A DNA stretch of 64,000 nt from the NCBI RefSeq assembly GCF_001975985.1, contig NZ_MTQF01000012.1, positions 124,001 through 188,000 of the forward strand, in the 5' to 3' direction. Under the pieces are notes generated by a model, which saw nothing but the letters and a program-made list of their open reading frames with translations, had not been told where the DNA came from and did not search any database. The stretch is from [Flexibacter] sp. ATCC 35103. Its GTDB lineage: Bacteria > Bacteroidota > Bacteroidia > Flavobacteriales > Flavobacteriaceae. Numbering within the stretch: position 1 is the first letter of the stretch; every line of letters begins with the position of its first letter. Shown piece after piece: positions 1 to 8,436 of the stretch. The position numbers and the translations under genes were made by a program.

Positions 1-54
1 AAGTTAAAAATCATTTTAATCTGTGAAATCTACGGTGAAAAAAAATCCAAATCT

Positions 55-381
55 ATGGCTGAAGATAATTTTTTTGAAAGGGTTTATGCGATCGCCAGAC
101 AAATTCCGTACGGAAAAGTAACTTCATATGGCGCAATTGCGAAAGCTTTAGGAACGGCTCGTTCTGCCCGAATGGTAGGTTGGGCAATGAATGCATGCCA
201 TAATATGGAAGATGTTCCGGCACATAGAGTTGTAAACCGAAAAGGATTACTAACCGGAAAACATCATTTTGACGGAACTAATTTAATGCAGCAACTACTG
301 GAAAGTGAAGGCATTGAAGTAGTAAACAATCAAATCATAGATCTCGAAAAACACTTTTGGACACCTGAGATTGAATTTTAA
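55..381 (+). CDS. Alkyltransferase-like protein (MGMT/Ogt DNA-binding domain)
   Basis: A 108-residue protein of the O6-alkylguanine-DNA alkyltransferase family that consists only of the DNA-binding/active-site domain. The start 'FFERVYAIARQIPYGKVTSYGAIAKALG' region, given here only by its features, has the family's helix-turn-helix with the PYGKVTSYG and ARMVGWAMN motifs. The usual catalytic PCHR box reads PAHRVV at about residues 55-60, so the alkyl-accepting cysteine is replaced by alanine. By family knowledge this makes it an ATL-type protein that binds alkylated DNA and flags it for nucleotide excision repair rather than a suicide repair enzyme. The ATG at 55 is the natural start. Only 54 bases precede it in the window, so upstream context is unknown. 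Confidence in the family is high; the ATL role is inferred from the missing cysteine. Confidence 0.9.
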   Translation: MAEDNFFERVYAIARQIPYGKVTSYGAIAKALGTARSARMVGWAMNACHNMEDVPAHRVVNRKGLLTGKHHFDGTNLMQQLLESEGIEVVNNQIIDLEKHFWTPEIEF

Positions 382-388
382 TGTTTTT

Positions 389-563
389 ACCATATAAGTG
401 ATATAAGTTCATTTAAAGTATTGTCTCGATTTACTTTGTCATTTAGTCGCGCAAAGCCGCTAAGTTTTTCTTTGCGACTTTGCGCGATTAATAAAATAGC
501 TTCGCGAACTTTGCGAGAGATTTATGCGTAATTTTTAATATGAACTTATACCCTTGATATGGT
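389..563. repeat. Nested palindromic repeat block
   Basis: The gap between the ATL gene and the sensor kinase gene holds two nested inverted repeats. The outer arms are 389-412 and 540-563 (related to ACCATATAAG..TAAGTTCAT and its complement, with a few mismatches). Inside them lies a CTTTGCG-type hairpin with arms 445-456 and 478-489 (12 bp, one mismatch), followed by more CTTTGCG-like sequence at 500-520. The outer arm resembles the arms of the palindrome at 21185-21254, so it is a repeated module. Confidence 0.6.
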
Positions 564-572
564 TCAAAAAAC

Positions 573-1898
573 CTAAATCAAACAAATCACAAAGCTCGTT
601 TTATCTTCATCAGTTTGGTAACTTAGGTAACCTCCGTGCGCTTCGATGATGTTTTTAGAAAGCGTTAATCCAATTCCGGCGCCATCTTTTCTGGTAGTAA
701 AAAATGGCAGGAATACTTTATCTCTAATTTCGGTATCAATTCCTTTTCCGTTGTCTGAAATGGTGATAAAAAAGCGATTATTTTCGGTATAACTGGACAA
801 AAACATTTTCTTTTCGCTCTTTTCTTTTAAAGCATAAACGCTATTGGTAATTAAATTAATAATCACTTGTTCCATCTGGCTTTTGTCTATCAAAATCGAT
901 CTTGAACTGTTAATTTCGTTTATTAATTCGATATTCTCCGCTTTCAAAATTGGACTCATAATTCGCATACAATCTTCAAAAAGTGTATTTATGGGTGTCA
1001 TTTGTTTGGTTGGAGTTGGCAGCATTGCCAATTTTCGATAATTTTCGACAAATACCTGCAAGTGATCACTTCGGTTTATAATGGTCGAAATACTGCTTTT
1101 TATGTCTTCAAAATCATCTTCTTCCAGTTGTTCCTGGTCAACAATATGAAGCAAATTCTGAGAAAGTGCCCGAATTGGCGTTAAGGAATTCATTAATTCA
1201 TGCGAAATAATCTTCATTAAATTAATCCATGCTTCTTTTTCCTTTTTCTCAATTACACGTTGAATACTATCCAGTAAAATAATAAAATATTCTTTATCGA
1301 AAGTCTTCGTATTGGAGGTTTGAAGCACAAAAGTCTGCAAATCCTTATCTTCGATTTTAATCGAAATGGCTGACTTTATTTCGGCAAAACCTACCTTCTC
1401 AATCTCACTGCAAAGTGATGGTAAATAATTTTTAAGATATGTCCAATGGCTCACTTTTGGCACTTTAAATAAATGGGAAAAACAATCATTCATTAAAAAA
1501 ATATTCCAATCGTCATTGTCTTTTTCAAGAATTAAAGTTGCGGTATCAATATTATTTAAAATCGACTGATAAATTTGTTCTTTAGAAATTTGTTCTTGTT
1601 GCTGCAGTTTCAGTTTATTATATAAAAGATATAAGTTCTTGAAATTCTCCTTTTTATATTCTTCCGGAAAATTGGTAGAAAAATCACTTTGCAATATTGA
1701 AAGCAATGTTTTATCATAAAACAAAGAATGATTTTTGATGTAAAAATACATCTCAAACAACAATAGAAATATAAAAAACCCTACTAAAATTGCATTGTAA
1801 TAAAGCGTTTTATAAATCAAAAAAATGCAAAAGAAAAAGGGAATCATAATAAAGAGGACCCTTATGAATAATGCATTATAGAATTTCCAGTTTTTCAT
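573..1898 (-). CDS. Sensor histidine kinase (NtrY-like)
   Basis: 441-residue membrane histidine kinase, last gene of a minus-strand unit with the response regulator at 2211-3569. Two hydrophobic segments at about residues 9-28 and 34-54 form a short membrane anchor. A PAS-like region follows (about 105-215), then the dimerisation/phosphoacceptor helix with HELMNSLTPIRALSQ and the predicted phosphorylated His at residue 233. The ATPase domain is complete: N box with NLITNSVYAL near 348-357, G1 DNGKG near 382-386 and G2 GAGIGLTLS at 406-414. The H-box of the HEIMNSLTPI type is characteristic of NtrY-like kinases paired with sigma-54 activators. It presumably senses an envelope signal and controls the divergent efflux operon; that link is inferred from position. 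Confidence 0.93.
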   Translation of the reverse strand: MKNWKFYNALFIRVLFIMIPFFFCIFLIYKTLYYNAILVGFFIFLLLFEMYFYIKNHSLFYDKTLLSILQSDFSTNFPEEYKKENFKNLYLLYNKLKLQQQEQISKEQIYQSILNNIDTATLILEKDNDDWNIFLMNDCFSHLFKVPKVSHWTYLKNYLPSLCSEIEKVGFAEIKSAISIKIEDKDLQTFVLQTSNTKTFDKEYFIILLDSIQRVIEKKEKEAWINLMKIISHELMNSLTPIRALSQNLLHIVDQEQLEEDDFEDIKSSISTIINRSDHLQVFVENYRKLAMLPTPTKQMTPINTLFEDCMRIMSPILKAENIELINEINSSRSILIDKSQMEQVIINLITNSVYALKEKSEKKMFLSSYTENNRFFITISDNGKGIDTEIRDKVFLPFFTTRKDGAGIGLTLSKNIIEAHGGYLSYQTDEDKTSFVICLI

Positions 1899-1966
1899 TA
1901 TTTATTTTTTATGCTTGAACCTAACCGCAAGGTTAGCTAAGCTTTAATTTTTGCTTTGAGACTAAC

Positions 1967-2197
1967 TTATATAAAGATCATCTCTATAATTACAATTGCA
2001 AGCAGACCAACAATACCAATTACAATTAAAAATATAGAACCGTAGTATAATTTTAATTCTATATAGTCTTTAAAATATTCTGAAGAATTATTTCTTTTAA
2101 CTCCAACTTTTGGTTTTTCTTTATTTCTATATCGAAACAAGTAAATAAGAGTACCAACTAAACTTAAAGTTAATAATGTTAAAATTAATTCTATCAT
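1967..2197 (-). CDS. Small two-helix membrane protein
   Basis: A 76-residue protein of unknown family lying between the response regulator gene (13 bp after its stop) and the sensor kinase gene (68 bp before its start). It has an N-terminal hydrophobic helix (about residues 2-21, ending in the positively charged RYRNKEKPKVGVKR stretch) and a second at about 53-75. The tight spacing on the same strand argues that it is real and cotranscribed, perhaps as an accessory subunit or modulator of the kinase. No function can be assigned from sequence alone. Confidence 0.7.
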   Translation of the reverse strand: MIELILTLLTLSLVGTLIYLFRYRNKEKPKVGVKRNNSSEYFKDYIELKLYYGSIFLIVIGIVGLLAIVIIEMIFI

Positions 2198-2210
2198 TTC
2201 TTTCCTGTTC

Positions 2211-3569
2211 TTAAATATTTTTTAAATCGTATTTCTCAATTCTTCTGTACAAAGCAGCTCTTGACAAACCAAGTTCTTCAGCTGTTTTACTAATATTGCC
2301 ATTGTATTTGAAGAGGGTTTTTTCGATCGCACTTTTTTCCAGTTCAGACAATGGGTTTTCATCGTTTTCCTGAATTTCTTCGAAATCAAGAATATCAAGA
2401 TTGGTTACAGAAATCGTATTGTTATCAGACAAAATCAAAGCACGTTCGATCTTATTTTCAAGTTCACGAATGTTTCCTTTCCAGGGATATTTTTCTAAAT
2501 ATGGCGCTACATTATCATCAAAATGCCATCCCGAAGCTTCGGGACCATGATTGTATTTTTGGGCAATTTTATCGAGGATAAAATGCGCCATAGGAACGAT
2601 ATCGTCTTTTCGTTCGCGTAATGATGGTAAATAAATTTCCATTGTATTGATGCGATACAGCAAATCTTCACGGAAAGTTTTATTTTTTACCTCAGCTTTT
2701 AAATCGCTGTTAGTTGCTGCAATAATACGCACATTCAATGGTCTGGCTTTACTTTCTCCTAATCGTGTAACGGTTTTAGTTTGTAGAACATGTAATAATT
2801 TTGACTGCAAATGCAATGGAATATTCCCTATTTCGTCTAAAAAAATGGTTCCGTTTTGTGCGGCTTCAAATCTTCCGGGTGTATCTGTTTTAGCATCAGT
2901 AAATGCGCCTTTTGCATAACCAAAAAGTTCACTTTCGAATAAATTATCACTCAAAGATCCTAAATCAACATGAACGAAAGGCTGTTCTTTTCGTTCTGAA
3001 TTCAAGTGAATAAATTCGGCAAAAACATATTTTCCTGTTCCGTTTTCTCCTAATATTAAAACATTAGCATCTGTTCTGGCAACTCTTTCAGCAATCGTAT
3101 AAGCTTGTTTTATTTTAGGAGAATTGCCTGTAAAATAGCTTTTTTCTGTTTTTTGCTCCACTACTTTTTTGTTATTTTTTCTACTTTCGGTCACAGCCTT
3201 ATCAATTGTTTCTATTAATTTTTCGTTGTGCCAGGGTTTTAAAACATAATCAAAAGCACCAATTTTTATTCCTTCAACAGCGGTATCAATTTTTCCAAAA
3301 GCTGTCATTAAAATCACAACCGTTTGTGGTGAAAGTGTTTTAATTTCTTTAAGCCAATGAATGCCTTCCCGCCCATCTTCAAAACCAATTCTATAATTCA
3401 TGTCTAGCAAAACCACATTTATTTCATTTTCACTTAAAATAGAAATGATTTTTTTAGGGCTATTTGCCGTAAAAATGTTTTCGAAATGTTTTTTCAGGAT
3501 CATTTTTGCCGAAAAAAGAATTTCTTCCTGATCGTCAACGATTAATATTTGGGCTTGTTTTTTTCGCAT
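2211..3569 (-). CDS. Sigma-54-dependent response regulator (NtrC family)
   Basis: 452-residue transcription activator. The receiver domain is at the N-terminus with the phosphoacceptor Asp at about residue 56 (in VVLLDMNYR). The central AAA+ sigma-54 interaction domain has Walker A GENGTGKYVF, the sigma-54 contact loop as GAFTDA in place of GAFTGA, and Walker B TIFLDEIGN. A Fis-type helix-turn-helix ends the protein (GNISKTAEELGLSRAALYRR). I chose the ATG at 3569 because the frame's upstream extension begins with a GTG and precedes MRKKQAQILIVDD, the normal receiver start. It heads a minus-strand unit with the small membrane protein and sensor kinase. It probably activates the divergent HlyD-ABC operon, where a sigma-54-like site is visible. 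Confidence 0.94.
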   Translation of the reverse strand: MRKKQAQILIVDDQEEILFSAKMILKKHFENIFTANSPKKIISILSENEINVVLLDMNYRIGFEDGREGIHWLKEIKTLSPQTVVILMTAFGKIDTAVEGIKIGAFDYVLKPWHNEKLIETIDKAVTESRKNNKKVVEQKTEKSYFTGNSPKIKQAYTIAERVARTDANVLILGENGTGKYVFAEFIHLNSERKEQPFVHVDLGSLSDNLFESELFGYAKGAFTDAKTDTPGRFEAAQNGTIFLDEIGNIPLHLQSKLLHVLQTKTVTRLGESKARPLNVRIIAATNSDLKAEVKNKTFREDLLYRINTMEIYLPSLRERKDDIVPMAHFILDKIAQKYNHGPEASGWHFDDNVAPYLEKYPWKGNIRELENKIERALILSDNNTISVTNLDILDFEEIQENDENPLSELEKSAIEKTLFKYNGNISKTAEELGLSRAALYRRIEKYDLKNI

Positions 3570-3682
3570 GATATCTTTTTTTGTGCGATTATGAACGATC
3601 AACTGTTCATTATCGAACACCTCTTTTTTGAGTGGTTTTTAAAGCTTCTTTAAAATCAATACTTTACAAATAATAATTTTTA

Positions 3683-3697
3683 TGGCACAGTATTTAC
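3683..3697 (+). promoter_or_regulatory. Possible sigma-54 (-24/-12) promoter
   Basis: TGGCAC at 3683-3688, five bases, then TTAC at 3694-3697. This matches the -24/-12 layout (TGGCAC-N5-TTGC) with one substitution at the -12 G. It lies 31 bp upstream of the HlyD gene start and next to a divergent sigma-54 activator gene, which raises plausibility. The -12 mismatch keeps confidence low. Confidence 0.4.
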
Positions 3698-3727
3698 CTA
3701 TTGGTAATCAGTAAATTATTAAAAAAA

Positions 3728-4975
3728 ATGGACAAAGTAATTCCTCGTAAAAATAGAAAATTTAGATATCTCACAATAGTAATTGGAGTTTTTTTAGTTT
3801 TGGCAACAATCGTATTTTTTTCGTTTAACACTAAAAGAAGCTTAAATGTAAAAGCAGAAGATTTAAGTATTCAGAAAGTTGAAAAAGCCTTTTTTGAAGA
3901 TTTTGTTGTTTTTCAGGCAAAAGTAGAACCTTTGAATGTGATGCTTGTAAATGTTACTGAAGGAGGATCTGTAAAAGAGATTTTTGTCGAAAACGGAGCC
4001 ATGGTTACTAAAGGTCAGTCGCTGGCACGTTTGTACAACCCCAATACTGAACTTAATTACCTGACTCAGGAAACGGCGATTATCGAACAAATTAACAATT
4101 TGAATACAGGAAAACTAAACATTAGAAATCAGGAACTAAATCTAAACAAAGATTTGGTTTTGATCGAACATGATTATAATGATGCCAAAAGATTATATGA
4201 CATGAATGCCCGATTATATGAAAAAGAAGTGATTTCTAAAAACGACTGGAATACGTTTAAAGAAAGTCTTCGTTTTCAGGAAGAACGAAAAAGAACGATT
4301 CAGCAAAGTATTCAAAAAGAAAAACAAACGAATCAAATTCAGATTTCTCAAATCAATCATTCGATTCAAACGATGGAAAAAAGTCTGGATATTTTAAGAA
4401 ACAATAAAAAGAACTTTTTGATTATTGCTCCTGAATCCGGTCGATTGACTTCGTTCCAGCCTGTTTTAGGAAAAACGTTTCAGGCTGGTGAAAGCATCGG
4501 GAAAATAGATTCTAAACAAGGCTATAAATTAACTGCTGAAGTCGATGAATTTTATCTCGAAAAAGTTCGGGAAGGTTTAAAAGGTCAGGTAGAATTTAAA
4601 GGAAAAAATCTGGAAGTTCTGGTCACTAAGGTAATTCCGGAAGTAAAAGGCGGCCATTTTATAGTAGAATTGGCTTTTACGTCTAAAGAAAATATCGTTT
4701 TGCAAGACGGACTTAGTTTTGGTGTGAAACTAATTTTATCAGAGAAAAACAAAACTCTTGTGGTTCAAAAAGGAAGTTTTAATCAGGAAACCGCAGGAAA
4801 ATGGATCTTTGTGGTAAAAGGAAATAAAGCCGAAAGAAGAAACCTAAAATTAGGAAGAGAAAATCCTTCGTATTATGAAGTACTGGAAGGTTTGAAAGAA
4901 GGCGAATCTGTGATTATATCTTCTTATTCTGATTATAAAGATATTGAGGAATTATCGATTAGTAGTTCGCAGTAA
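3728..4975 (+). CDS. HlyD/MacA-type periplasmic adaptor of an ABC efflux system
   Basis: 415-residue membrane-fusion protein. One transmembrane helix at about residues 14-35 follows a basic N-terminus. A lipoyl/biotinyl-like half domain comes next (EGGSVKEIFVENGAMVTKGQSLA), then a long alpha-helical hairpin rich in Gln, Lys and Glu, and the beta-barrel domain with the second lipoyl half (FLIIAPESGRLTSFQP). The ATG at 3728 is chosen; an in-frame TTG at 3701 would fall at the predicted promoter. It is followed at 120 bp by an ABC ATPase and then by an FtsX-type permease, the usual MacA-MacB-like arrangement. Such systems span the envelope and export peptides, lipids or drugs. The substrate is not evident. 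Confidence 0.9.
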   Translation: MDKVIPRKNRKFRYLTIVIGVFLVLATIVFFSFNTKRSLNVKAEDLSIQKVEKAFFEDFVVFQAKVEPLNVMLVNVTEGGSVKEIFVENGAMVTKGQSLARLYNPNTELNYLTQETAIIEQINNLNTGKLNIRNQELNLNKDLVLIEHDYNDAKRLYDMNARLYEKEVISKNDWNTFKESLRFQEERKRTIQQSIQKEKQTNQIQISQINHSIQTMEKSLDILRNNKKNFLIIAPESGRLTSFQPVLGKTFQAGESIGKIDSKQGYKLTAEVDEFYLEKVREGLKGQVEFKGKNLEVLVTKVIPEVKGGHFIVELAFTSKENIVLQDGLSFGVKLILSEKNKTLVVQKGSFNQETAGKWIFVVKGNKAERRNLKLGRENPSYYEVLEGLKEGESVIISSYSDYKDIEELSISSSQ

Positions 4976-5040
4976 ACAGTTTTCAGTCTCAGTTTTCAGT
5001 CTCAGTTTACAATTAACAATTTATAATTAACAATTAACAG
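4976..5040. repeat. Heptamer-like degenerate spacer repeat
   Basis: Between the adaptor and ATPase genes is a run of direct, roughly seven-base units (CAGTTTTCAGTCT repeated, then AACAATTTATAATTAACAATT). It codes for nothing visible. Similar low-complexity spacers occur in other operons in the window. Confidence 0.55.
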
Positions 5041-5094
5041 CGTTTCAATCATCAATCAAAAAATAGAATTAACAACAACTAAAATTTTAAAACT

Positions 5095-5802
5095 ATGATA
5101 ACAATTCAAAATTTAACCAAAGTTTTTAGAACAGAAGAAGTAGAAACTTCAGCTTTAAGCGGAATCTCTGTAGAAATTAAAAAAGGAGATTTCCTGACTA
5201 TTATGGGACCTTCTGGCTGTGGTAAATCGACTTTATTAAATATCATTGGGCTTCTTGACAGCGCGAGCGGCGGAAGCTACAAACTATTAGATCAGGAAAT
5301 GGTTGGCTTAAAAGAAAAAGGGAGAGCAGCTGTTCGTAAAGAAAACATTGGTTTTATTTTTCAGAATTTCAACTTGATTGATGAGCTTTCGGTTTATGAC
5401 AATATCGAATTGCCTTTACTTTATAACAATGTAAAAGCATCTGAAAGAAAACAAAAAATCGAAGCGATTGCTGAGAAACTAAATATCTCACATCGATTAA
5501 AACATTATCCGCAACAGCTTTCAGGAGGACAACAACAAAGGGTTGCCGTTGCAAGAGCTTTGGTAAACGATCCAAAAATTATCCTTGCCGATGAGCCTAC
5601 GGGAAATTTAGATAGTAAAAATGGTAATGAGGTTATGGAACTTTTAACTGATCTACATGCTAAAGGCGCTACTATATTGATGGTTACACACTCTGATTAT
5701 GATGCTTCGTTCTCGCAAAGAACAATACACATGAAAGATGGTGTTATATTTTCTGAAAAATTAAATCAGAGAAATGTTGATGTTTTTATGGACGCTAAAT
5801 AA
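5095..5802 (+). CDS. ABC transporter ATP-binding protein (MacB/LolD type)
   Basis: 235-residue ATPase of the LolD/MacB family. Walker A is GPSGCGKST at residues 38-46, the Q-loop lies in FIFQNFNLIDELSVYDNIELPLLYN, the signature is LSGGQQQRVAVARAL and Walker B is IILADEPTGNLD. This subfamily energises FtsX-like permeases acting on the envelope rather than classical import. It sits between the HlyD adaptor and the large FtsX-type permease, so the three genes form one efflux machine. Expression is probably governed by the adjacent NtrC-type regulator. Confidence 0.96.
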   Translation: MITIQNLTKVFRTEEVETSALSGISVEIKKGDFLTIMGPSGCGKSTLLNIIGLLDSASGGSYKLLDQEMVGLKEKGRAAVRKENIGFIFQNFNLIDELSVYDNIELPLLYNNVKASERKQKIEAIAEKLNISHRLKHYPQQLSGGQQQRVAVARALVNDPKIILADEPTGNLDSKNGNEVMELLTDLHAKGATILMVTHSDYDASFSQRTIHMKDGVIFSEKLNQRNVDVFMDAK

Positions 5803-5809
5803 TACTAAA

Positions 5810-5881
5810 ATGATAAAGTTTATTGTAACGGCATTCATCGTCCTGATGGGATTTGTATGCAAAATATTAGCTATGATTTAA
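5810..5881 (+). CDS. Possible 23-residue hydrophobic micropeptide
   Basis: A 24-codon frame starts 8 bp after the ATPase stop and encodes MIKFIVTAFIVLM followed by GFVCKILAMI, almost entirely a membrane helix with two lysines and one cysteine. It lies inside an efflux operon, 67 bp before the permease gene. Such micropeptides can be transporter subunits, but a chance frame cannot be excluded because no homologues can be checked here. Confidence 0.35.
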   Translation: MIKFIVTAFIVLMGFVCKILAMI

Positions 5882-5948
5882 AAATAAATGGTTCTTAAAA
5901 AAACTATTGATTATCCAAAACGACTATAATAACTATAAAAAATAAAGC

Positions 5949-8375
5949 ATGATTTTTAACTGGTTTAAAATATTTATATATCATTTAAAGCAAAACAAAC
6001 TGTTTTCGTTTTTGAATGTCATGGGATTAAGCATTGGAATTGCCGGTGTCATTTTCGCAATTTTATATTGGAATAATGAAAACTCGTATGATCAATGGAA
6101 TCCTGAAAAAGAAAACGTATATGAAGTTCTAAATAAATTTGGAAATGCCGATTTATGGAACTCAAGTCCGGTACCTTTTGGTTTAACCTGCAAAGCCACT
6201 ATACCTGAGATTGAATCTATAACTTTTTATACCGGCTGGTATACTGAGGAGGTAATAAAATATCAAAACCAAAAATGGATTGGCAAAAAAATTATCATTG
6301 CAGATTATGATTTCTTCGATTCTTTTCCGTTTCCAATTCTAAAAGGAGCTAAAAAAGACATCTTAAAAGAAAAAAACAGTGTTGCTATTTCTGATGAAAC
6401 CGCAAAATTAATTTTTAAAAATGAAGATCCTATTGGTAAAATTATCACAAAGGACAATAAGCCGTATGTTGTAAAATCGGTTTATAAAATCATGAGACCT
6501 TCATCTGTAGAACCAAATTATGTTTTTGGAGGTTTGATCAGCGAGAACGACATCAATAATTGGGGTAACTTTAATTATACCTTAATGATTAAAACCAAAA
6601 AAGGAGTTAGTAAAGAAATGGTTTTAAAGAAGATGCTACACGTAAATTTTGTCAATAGAACTGTAAAAGAAGCGAAAGAGAAAGGACAAACACCTGAACA
6701 ATATATTAAAGAAAACGGCCAGATTTTAGTTATTATTGATCAATTGGCAACAGCACGTTTGCATGGTACAAAATCCCCTAACGGTGATAATTTTCCTGAA
6801 GGAAGAGGCAATTTACAACTGCTTTATATCATGGTAGGTCTGTCTATTTTGATTCTTACATTGTCGCTTGTAAATTACATCAATCTCGCAACTGCGTCAG
6901 CAATAAAGCGTGCCAAAGAAGTAGGCGTTCGTAAAATCGTTGGTGCCAGTAAAAAGCAAATCATAGCTCAATTTATTTTTGAGACTGCAATTATTGTCAT
7001 CTTGGCAATTATTTGTGCGCTGGCAATTGTAGAGCTGTCACTGCCTTATTACAATAATTTTTTGCAGAAGTCTTTGACAATGAATGGTGGTGAATTTTAC
7101 CTGCAGCTTATTTGTATATTTGGATTAGTAATCATTCTTGCAGGTATTTTTCCGGCCATTTATATTTCAAATTTTGAAACGCTAAAAGTTTTAAAAGGGA
7201 ATTTCTCCAGAAGTAAAAGCGGAATTTGGGTTCGAAATTCAATGTTGATTTTTCAGTTTGGTATTGCTGCTTTTTTTATCATTGGTGCGCTAATCGTAAA
7301 TTCACAGGTTTCTTATATGATGAATAAAGATCTTGGTTTTAGCGGATCCCAGGTAATTCGCGTTCCGTTTAGATATACTGACCAATCTAAAAAAGGACAA
7401 AAATACACGACGACTAAACAAGAAATTCTTAAATTTTCAGGTGTAGAGAATGTATCTACATTTACAGGTTCTTTTGGATACGGCAGCAGTTCAAGCTCAG
7501 GTTTTACACACAATGGCGTTTTTGTGCAACCCAGAAACATCGAAATGGATTATGGCTTTCTGGATATGATGAAAATTAAGATTGTTGAAGGACGAGATTT
7601 ATCACCAAAATTTGCCTCAGATACGATTGACAACTGGTTAATAAATGAAACTCTTGCCAAAGCAATAGGACTAAAAAACCCTATAAATACTATATTAACT
7701 TCTGGTTGGGGGAATGAAAAAGGAATTATGAAATTTAAGGTCGTTGGAGTCGTAAAAGACTTTCACATAACAGGGCTCCAAAGTAAAGTTCCGCCAATGA
7801 TTTTTGTAACTATGAAAACTTTAAAATGGAATAATTTTGAAAACGTTTACATAAAAGTTTCGCCTAATAACCTGACCGAAACTTTAGCAAAATTAAAATC
7901 TTATTGGGAGAAAAATGTCAATCCAGATTATCCTTTTGATTATGAATTTATCAATAAAGGATTTGCCAAAACTTATGAAGAACAAATCAAACAGAAAGAT
8001 TTATTTTTTATTTTAAATCTTGTGGTTATTATTATTGCTGTTTTCGGATTATTTGCTTTGGCTTCATTTTCTATGGAAAGAAGATTGAAAGAAATCGCAA
8101 TTAGAAAAACATTAGGTGCAGAAACAGATGTTTTACTAAAAGAATTATCTAAACAATATGTAGGTTTTTGTTTAATTGGTTTTATGATTGGTATTATTCC
8201 GGCTTATATTTTGTTACAAAAATGGTTGGAGAATTTTGCTTTCAGAATTGGGATTTCATTTGTTCCGTTTAGTATTGCACTGATTTCTTTGTTGTTTTTG
8301 ACATTACTAATTGTTCTGACAAAAGCGTATCAGGTAACCAAAATCGATGTGCTGAAATATTTAAAATACGAATAA
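5949..8375 (+). CDS. FtsX-like ABC transporter permease with duplicated MacB core
   Basis: 808-residue permease. It has an N-terminal transmembrane helix (about residues 17-40), a MacB-type periplasmic core domain, and a three-helix FtsX block containing the RAKEVGVRKIVGASKKQI motif. Another helix near 430, a second periplasmic region and a C-terminal FtsX block with RRLKEIAIRKTLGAETD follow. The repeated 'EVGVRK..GAS' and 'EIAIRK..GAE' elbows show an internal duplication, the usual Bacteroidota form of these 800-residue permeases. Together with the upstream ATPase and adaptor it would make a mechanotransmission-type exporter. A strong bidirectional hairpin at 8396-8430 ends the unit. Confidence 0.93.
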   Translation: MIFNWFKIFIYHLKQNKLFSFLNVMGLSIGIAGVIFAILYWNNENSYDQWNPEKENVYEVLNKFGNADLWNSSPVPFGLTCKATIPEIESITFYTGWYTEEVIKYQNQKWIGKKIIIADYDFFDSFPFPILKGAKKDILKEKNSVAISDETAKLIFKNEDPIGKIITKDNKPYVVKSVYKIMRPSSVEPNYVFGGLISENDINNWGNFNYTLMIKTKKGVSKEMVLKKMLHVNFVNRTVKEAKEKGQTPEQYIKENGQILVIIDQLATARLHGTKSPNGDNFPEGRGNLQLLYIMVGLSILILTLSLVNYINLATASAIKRAKEVGVRKIVGASKKQIIAQFIFETAIIVILAIICALAIVELSLPYYNNFLQKSLTMNGGEFYLQLICIFGLVIILAGIFPAIYISNFETLKVLKGNFSRSKSGIWVRNSMLIFQFGIAAFFIIGALIVNSQVSYMMNKDLGFSGSQVIRVPFRYTDQSKKGQKYTTTKQEILKFSGVENVSTFTGSFGYGSSSSSGFTHNGVFVQPRNIEMDYGFLDMMKIKIVEGRDLSPKFASDTIDNWLINETLAKAIGLKNPINTILTSGWGNEKGIMKFKVVGVVKDFHITGLQSKVPPMIFVTMKTLKWNNFENVYIKVSPNNLTETLAKLKSYWEKNVNPDYPFDYEFINKGFAKTYEEQIKQKDLFFILNLVVIIIAVFGLFALASFSMERRLKEIAIRKTLGAETDVLLKELSKQYVGFCLIGFMIGIIPAYILLQKWLENFAFRIGISFVPFSIALISLLFLTLLIVLTKAYQVTKIDVLKYLKYE

Positions 8376-8395
8376 GCTTGTAGACCATTTTTTTA

Positions 8396-8436
8396 AGAAA
8401 CCCGACAGATGATCCATTTGTCGGGTTTCTTTTTTA
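8396..8436. terminator. Rho-independent terminator of the CCCGACA repeat family
   Basis: Perfect 12-bp stem (8396-8407 with 8419-8430), 11-base loop, followed by a T-rich tract. The AAACCCGACA/TGTCGGGTTT core recurs at 24771-24803 and 35766-35794. It ends the efflux operon. Confidence 0.85.

Noticed and set aside
3570..3620. N-terminal extension of the response regulator from a GTG at 3620
   Set aside because: The added 17 residues precede a normal receiver start and are not typical of the family; the ATG at 3569 fits better.
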